This document shows positions 59,960 through 64,000 of a stretch of DNA of 64,000 nucleotides, one piece after another. Source of the DNA: Marchantia polymorpha subsp. ruderalis (lineage: Eukaryota > Streptophyta > Marchantiopsida > Marchantiales > Marchantiaceae); contig AP031355.1 of assembly GCA_037833965.1 (NCBI GenBank), forward strand, positions 3,869,501 through 3,933,500, read 5' to 3'. Both the position numbers and the translations under genes were made by a program. Positions within the stretch are counted from its first letter, which is position 1, and each line of letters opens with the position of its first letter. Below the pieces are notes generated by a model. That model worked only from the letters and a program-made list of their open reading frames with translations. It was not told where the DNA came from and made no database searches.

Positions 59960-61587
59960 TCAGCAAATCCGACGGGAATCGATCGAAATTGCGCTGTGCG
60001 GGTTCGTCAGCTCGATCTCAAGCGAGCCGCGCGTGAGCAGGCTCATGCATCCCAGAAGTCGGAAGTTATTCAACCCTCGAAGACGTAGTCGACCCCGGCC
60101 CGGCCACCCTCGAACCCCAACGATCACAGAGCAGCCATTCTCCAGTTCCCTGCGTCGCCAGATCCCTCGCTCCCTGCCCAGATCCAATTCCGCTCAGCTG
60201 CTGCTCGCCCTCGAGCCTACTACACGCCCTGCCATTCCTCGCTCGCCTCGACATCTACATCTACATCCGCATCTACATCTACACCGACACTCATCCACTG
60301 CTGCTGTGGAGCCAAATTGTCTGCCTGCCAATCTCTGAGCTCCCGATTGCGCAGCATCCTCCCGTTCCCTCTTCCGTCACATCGTCTGATGCTCACGATC
60401 CGAGCCTCCATGCACCCTCATTGCTCGCTCGCTCGCTCGCGTGCACACGTAGCTTCGGAAAACCCACACCACCACTCTGACGACGTGACAGCCCACCACC
60501 ACCCGCGCTTCCGCCCGAGGTACAGCCTCCGAGCTTCCTCTTAAGCTCTGGACTCTCCTCAATGCGCCACCGAACCACGACGCAATCGCTTCCTCTCTAC
60601 TGCCAATGCTCCCCTCACTCCCGAATCCGCTTCTGCTGCTGCTGCTGCTACAAGCTCCAGTCGTCCTGTCCACCATAACCTCTCGCTGCTTCTTCTAGCC
60701 CTCGTCCCCGTCCCCGTCTCCACAGGCCCTCTGACGCCGTCCCCGTCCCCGTCCCCAGCTCCGTTCCGCTTCTTCGGCAAAAGTGAGATCCTCTCCGCTG
60801 TCCCGCTCATGAGCGCCCGCCGTGGGATCCTGCATCCGAGGGCGCCTGTCAGACCGGCGGTCAGATCCTCTCTGCTCGCACGGCCCGAGCTGGCTGCCTG
60901 GCCGCAGAGCAGCGTCTTCTAAACCGGCATGGTCGATGCTCCTCGGAAAGTTGATTTGAACGGGGGCCGTCCGATGGAGGGATCGGAGGGCGGTCGGAGG
61001 TTTTGACTTCCTTCGCTATTCTTGGCCGGAACAAGTCCCGGCCGGCGACTGCACGAGGCAGTCCGGAATCTCTCGCCCTACCTTAGCCACAGAGATTTCG
61101 CCGCACGGATGTCCCATCGGGCCTTACGTTCCTCAAGGTGACGGCTGGGATTCCCTCGCTAGTTAAGCCTGGGCCCGAGTCCTCCCCCCCAAATATGACG
61201 GCCTCCCGGGCCTACCTCCAGATCCTCCGCTCCGTCCTGTCTTCGCATCGTCCGATCGCGGATCCGACGGCCGATTTGCTATACAGTCGCAGTTCCTGTC
61301 TGGTTGGCCCCGAGGGACCGCGGTGGAGCCCACCCCTCGGCCCCGCGGTCGTACAGAGTTGACGAGGAGGAATCATCGGCATCTCCTACATACATTTGAT
61401 GATGCTACGCCGTAAGCCTGAACTACAGTCGCCTGCGGCGTGCCGACATCCCGAATCGCGGTTCGTGGTCAACGATACCGAGTTGCAAAATCCCGAGCGC
61501 GCCTTTCGTCCTCGACGGGTGCAGAGAAAGAATGTCGAAGCGAAGATGCTGGAAAATGAGTTCTTAATCACGTATTCGTAATTGGTA
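59960..61587. other. GT47 promoter and GC-rich intergenic region
   Basis: Pyrimidine-rich leader and promoter with simple repeats: (CATCTA)n at about 60250-60285, (GCTC)n at 60422-60440 and (GTCCCC)n at 60700-60756. From 60.8 to 61.4 kb it is very GC-rich without a recognised gene. Confidence 0.4.
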
Positions 61588-61956
61588 TTAGTCTCCGTAA
61601 TCGCGACCGAGAGGGCGAGTTAGAGAATGCGGGTCTCGGCTCGTCGTCTCCTCTTCAGACGAGATCCACTCCACTGCGCCGAAGACGTGGCCGTCAAAGT
61701 GCTGACAGGGAATAAAGGTAAGGCAAGTCAGGCAGCATGAACGTAGCCTTGAACGTGGTGCAGCTGTTGTCTGCTCTGCACTGCAGCGATTGACGCCAAC
61801 ACTTACTTTACTGTTTTCCCCGTCGCCGGAGCCGCAGGAATTTTCTTCATCCCCTCTGATCCCTTTGAAATGACGAGTCGCACATTCTCTGATGCAGTCG
61901 ACCACGGCATGCATCTTGGACTCGGACCTCTCCGACATCCCATCGCGATTTGTCAT
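61588..61956 (-). CDS. possible small two-exon gene, unknown function
   Basis: The frame starts with ATG at 61956 and is open to TAA at 61588. A strong donor (AAA|gtaagt, exon 1 61956-61807) and an acceptor with a CTGAC branch-like site and a pyrimidine tract (ccctgtcag, exon 2 from 61701) define a 105-nt intron. Splicing gives 87 residues. The intron is a multiple of three and stop-free, so retention gives 122 residues in the same frame. The protein is hydrophilic and acidic in the middle (GDEENSCGSGDGENSK), with a region HFDGHVFGAVEWISSEEE after the junction. I recognise no family. Good splice signals support a transcript; coding status is uncertain. Confidence 0.38.
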   Translation of the reverse strand: MTNRDGMSERSESKMHAVVDCIRECATRHFKGIRGDEENSCGSGDGENSKVSVGVNRCSAEQTTAAPRSRLRSCCLTCLTFIPCQHFDGHVFGAVEWISSEEETTSRDPHSLTRPLGRDYGD

Positions 61957-64000
61957 CCGATCTGCTCATTGCGACCATCGACCCCGTCAACTCGAAGCAT
62001 GGGGTCGGAATTGGCCATTGTCCTTCGTTAGAGCTGGCAAATCACTTTGTTTAAGTAAATTCATCATTCGCGACGCAAATCGCTACTGGCTTCGGTGCGG
62101 TTACGTCTGCTGGTCGTACTGATGTGGATATCCACAGTCGCGAAAGCGTCACCCTTCACCGGACATCCGGCTGATAGACGGAAGATTTCTGGAGGCGCTC
62201 CACGAGGACGACACGTGTTGACGGGAGAGACCGGTCGTCTTGTTCGACAGGTCGCTCCTTCAGAGGTAGGTGGGGTCTGTCCGCTGGTCAGTCCCACGCC
62301 GGAGCGCTCCGACGGTCGGCCGGGAAGTCAGAACCGCAGGTGCACGCCAGGTCGGTGATGGGCGAAGAGTGAAGCCTGATGCTCATTCCCGGCCAGCCGC
62401 GCCGGTGAGCCTGGGACGGAACGGAACCCGAGCAGCAGGTCCCCGAGTTCTCGCTAAGGAAGGGAGACCGCCGGAACGCGGAGCGGTCGGTGGGATTTAC
62501 CGCGGGACATCTCGGTGGGAGAAATCTACGGACCAGGAGTCAAACCGTTCCTGGGAAGCCGGCCTTGAGCCCATGGACGCCGGGCGACGCCGGTCAGGCC
62601 TGCAGAAACGGCTGGTGGGGGCCGGGGGTGTTAATGCTCCGTCCTGGCGAGAACCTTACGACCTGCCCGTGGCCAGAGGGCCTGCGGTTCACAGCAGTTT
62701 CGGGACCCGGCGAAAAGAGTCACGCTACTGGATGCATTGAGCTTTTTATTGAATGCTCGGAGTTCTCGTTATTCAGCCACATCGTTCGGTGATTTTCCTG
62801 CAGGGCCTGCATGGATTTCCATTTGCCGTTCATTCGCTGACTCCCTTGAACCGCTTGAACTTGCTCATCGTCTCGTTACAGGAGATGTGAAATCTCCTCA
62901 TAGATCTTGTACTTCAGGTGCAGCTGCATCCCGTTCGTGTGAGGAGATGTACTTTCATCGTGTGGAAGAATGCCACGACTCCGACGATCGAGGTTGCCAT
63001 TATGGTGCTCGCACGGTACAGTTGCATCTTGCAGCTCTGAAGCGTCCCATCTCGGATATAAAGTTGGTAGGACCAGAAAGAGTCAAGGTTGTACTCTCCA
63101 AGAGCATGATTTCTGACCAAGCTTTCTTGTAACCAGAATGAAACTCTAGTTCGCAATAGTAGCTCTCGAGTCCGAGAATCTTTGTCATACTCGTTTCTGC
63201 TTCCTTGCTACGAACCTCCAACGCTTTTAGAGAGGAGAATTGCGAACCATATCATTCTGAAGGGAAGCTGCATGCTACTTTTCCCATGTGGTAGGGCAAA
63301 ACAGCTTTCTCTTTGGTAGGGTACATATCGAGTTCGATCGTTCTATACTTGGTTCCTTTCTGCTGTACCGAGGCTTGCTGGATTTCTTCTCTCAAGCAAT
63401 ATAGCTGATGGACACTATCATCGATGAACCTAGATGGGGAACATGGGCTAGATCCCGAAAGCATCATAATGTGAACTACGAGCTGGTGCAGTTAAGCTAT
63501 CTCAATTATGTATTTGTATCAATTCAGTAGAGAGTGATGGAAGCACTTTGTCCAACATATGTTTAACAACAAACGAAATCAAGTGAGAACGCGAGTGCTT
63601 AGTTTGGTAGGATTTTGTTCATTCTCTAGCAATCATGTCAATGTGGAAGTACATACAAGGGTTTAGGGTATACTCCATTTTACTATGAGGCTAAATGAAC
63701 TAAATGTACATATACAAAGTAAAACTTTCTCTATGTCCGTATACTTGAAAAACTGTTGATGGCTCATCCATTATCCAGGGTAATCATGGATGGATAATGG
63801 AAAATCATCACTCTAAATTTAAACTCAATGACAACTTCCATGAATATTTAAGTGTTATTTTTGTAATTTTAAACTCAAAAGACAGTAAAAAAAAATATGT
63901 CAAGAAAACTTGTTAAGAAATACTTGAAATTTTTAATATGCTGATTCTTCTGAGGAAGGAGTAATCGGGGAAGTTGCCAACATCAAAACGAACATATGCA
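61957..64000. other. terminal region, no gene supported
   Basis: GC-rich until about 62.74 kb, then mixed, then AT-rich at the end. Frames on both strands (for example 62270-62740 plus, 62914-63156 minus) have no recognisable domain. A gene could start beyond the window edge. Confidence 0.4.

Noticed and set aside
62095-62358. Apparent secreted basic peptide (MRLRLLVVLMW...)
   Set aside because: The frame begins with GTG, not ATG. The first ATG is after most of the supposed signal peptide, so no signal peptide remains.
62270-62740. 156-codon plus-strand frame that looked rRNA-like at first sight
   Set aside because: I could not match it to any conserved rRNA segment. The product is Arg/Gly-rich and domain-free.

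Overview
The window reads as nuclear DNA of a land plant, most likely a bryophyte (a Marchantia-like liverwort would fit, but I cannot prove it). The evidence is the gene set: a plastid type II peroxiredoxin, a plant-type FKBP12, a plant YihQ-like GH31 glycosidase, a fused kinase-like/GNAT N-acetylglutamate synthase, an ARAD-type GT47 glycosyltransferase, an arabinogalactan peptide and a plant-type U6 snRNA. The spliceosomal introns are mostly 100-500 nt. Base composition is a mosaic: GC-rich gene starts sit between AT-rich islands at about 11.2-13.6, 30.8-33.0, 39.9-42.2 and 51.7-53.9 kb.

Layout: MRNIP homologue (+, 2.19-3.02 kb); PRXIIE (+, 6.4-7.1 kb); FKBP12, main exon only (+, 9.4-9.8 kb); AT-rich DNA with a 0.42-kb element with terminal inverted repeats; a 1.16-kb element with long terminal inverted repeats (16.9-18.0 kb); an eight-exon GH31 gene (+, 19.6-25.8 kb); an AG-peptide gene with a TATA box (-, 28.4-28.6 kb); a four-exon L7Ae-fold RNase P/MRP p38/POP3-like gene (-, 38.0-39.2 kb); a ten-exon NAGS gene (+, 45.5-49.8 kb); a broken Ty1/copia RNase H fragment just downstream of a U6 snRNA gene (-, 51.0-51.6 kb); a five-exon GT47 gene (-, 57.1-59.9 kb); and a possible small two-exon gene of unknown function (-, 61.6-62.0 kb). 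The exon models were built by matching family motifs across GT-AG junctions and checking that codon phase closes at every junction.

The genes are independent housekeeping or cell-wall genes. They do not form a visible cluster or a new system. The points most worth a second look are an apparent GC-AG intron in NAGS, a perfect hairpin over a NAGS 5' splice site, a GH31 enzyme that looks like a sulfoquinovosidase but appears to lack the key arginine, the 1.16-kb inverted-repeat element, a stop-free in-frame intron in the small gene at 61.6 kb, and a very short reading frame with paired CxxC motifs at 34.7 kb.
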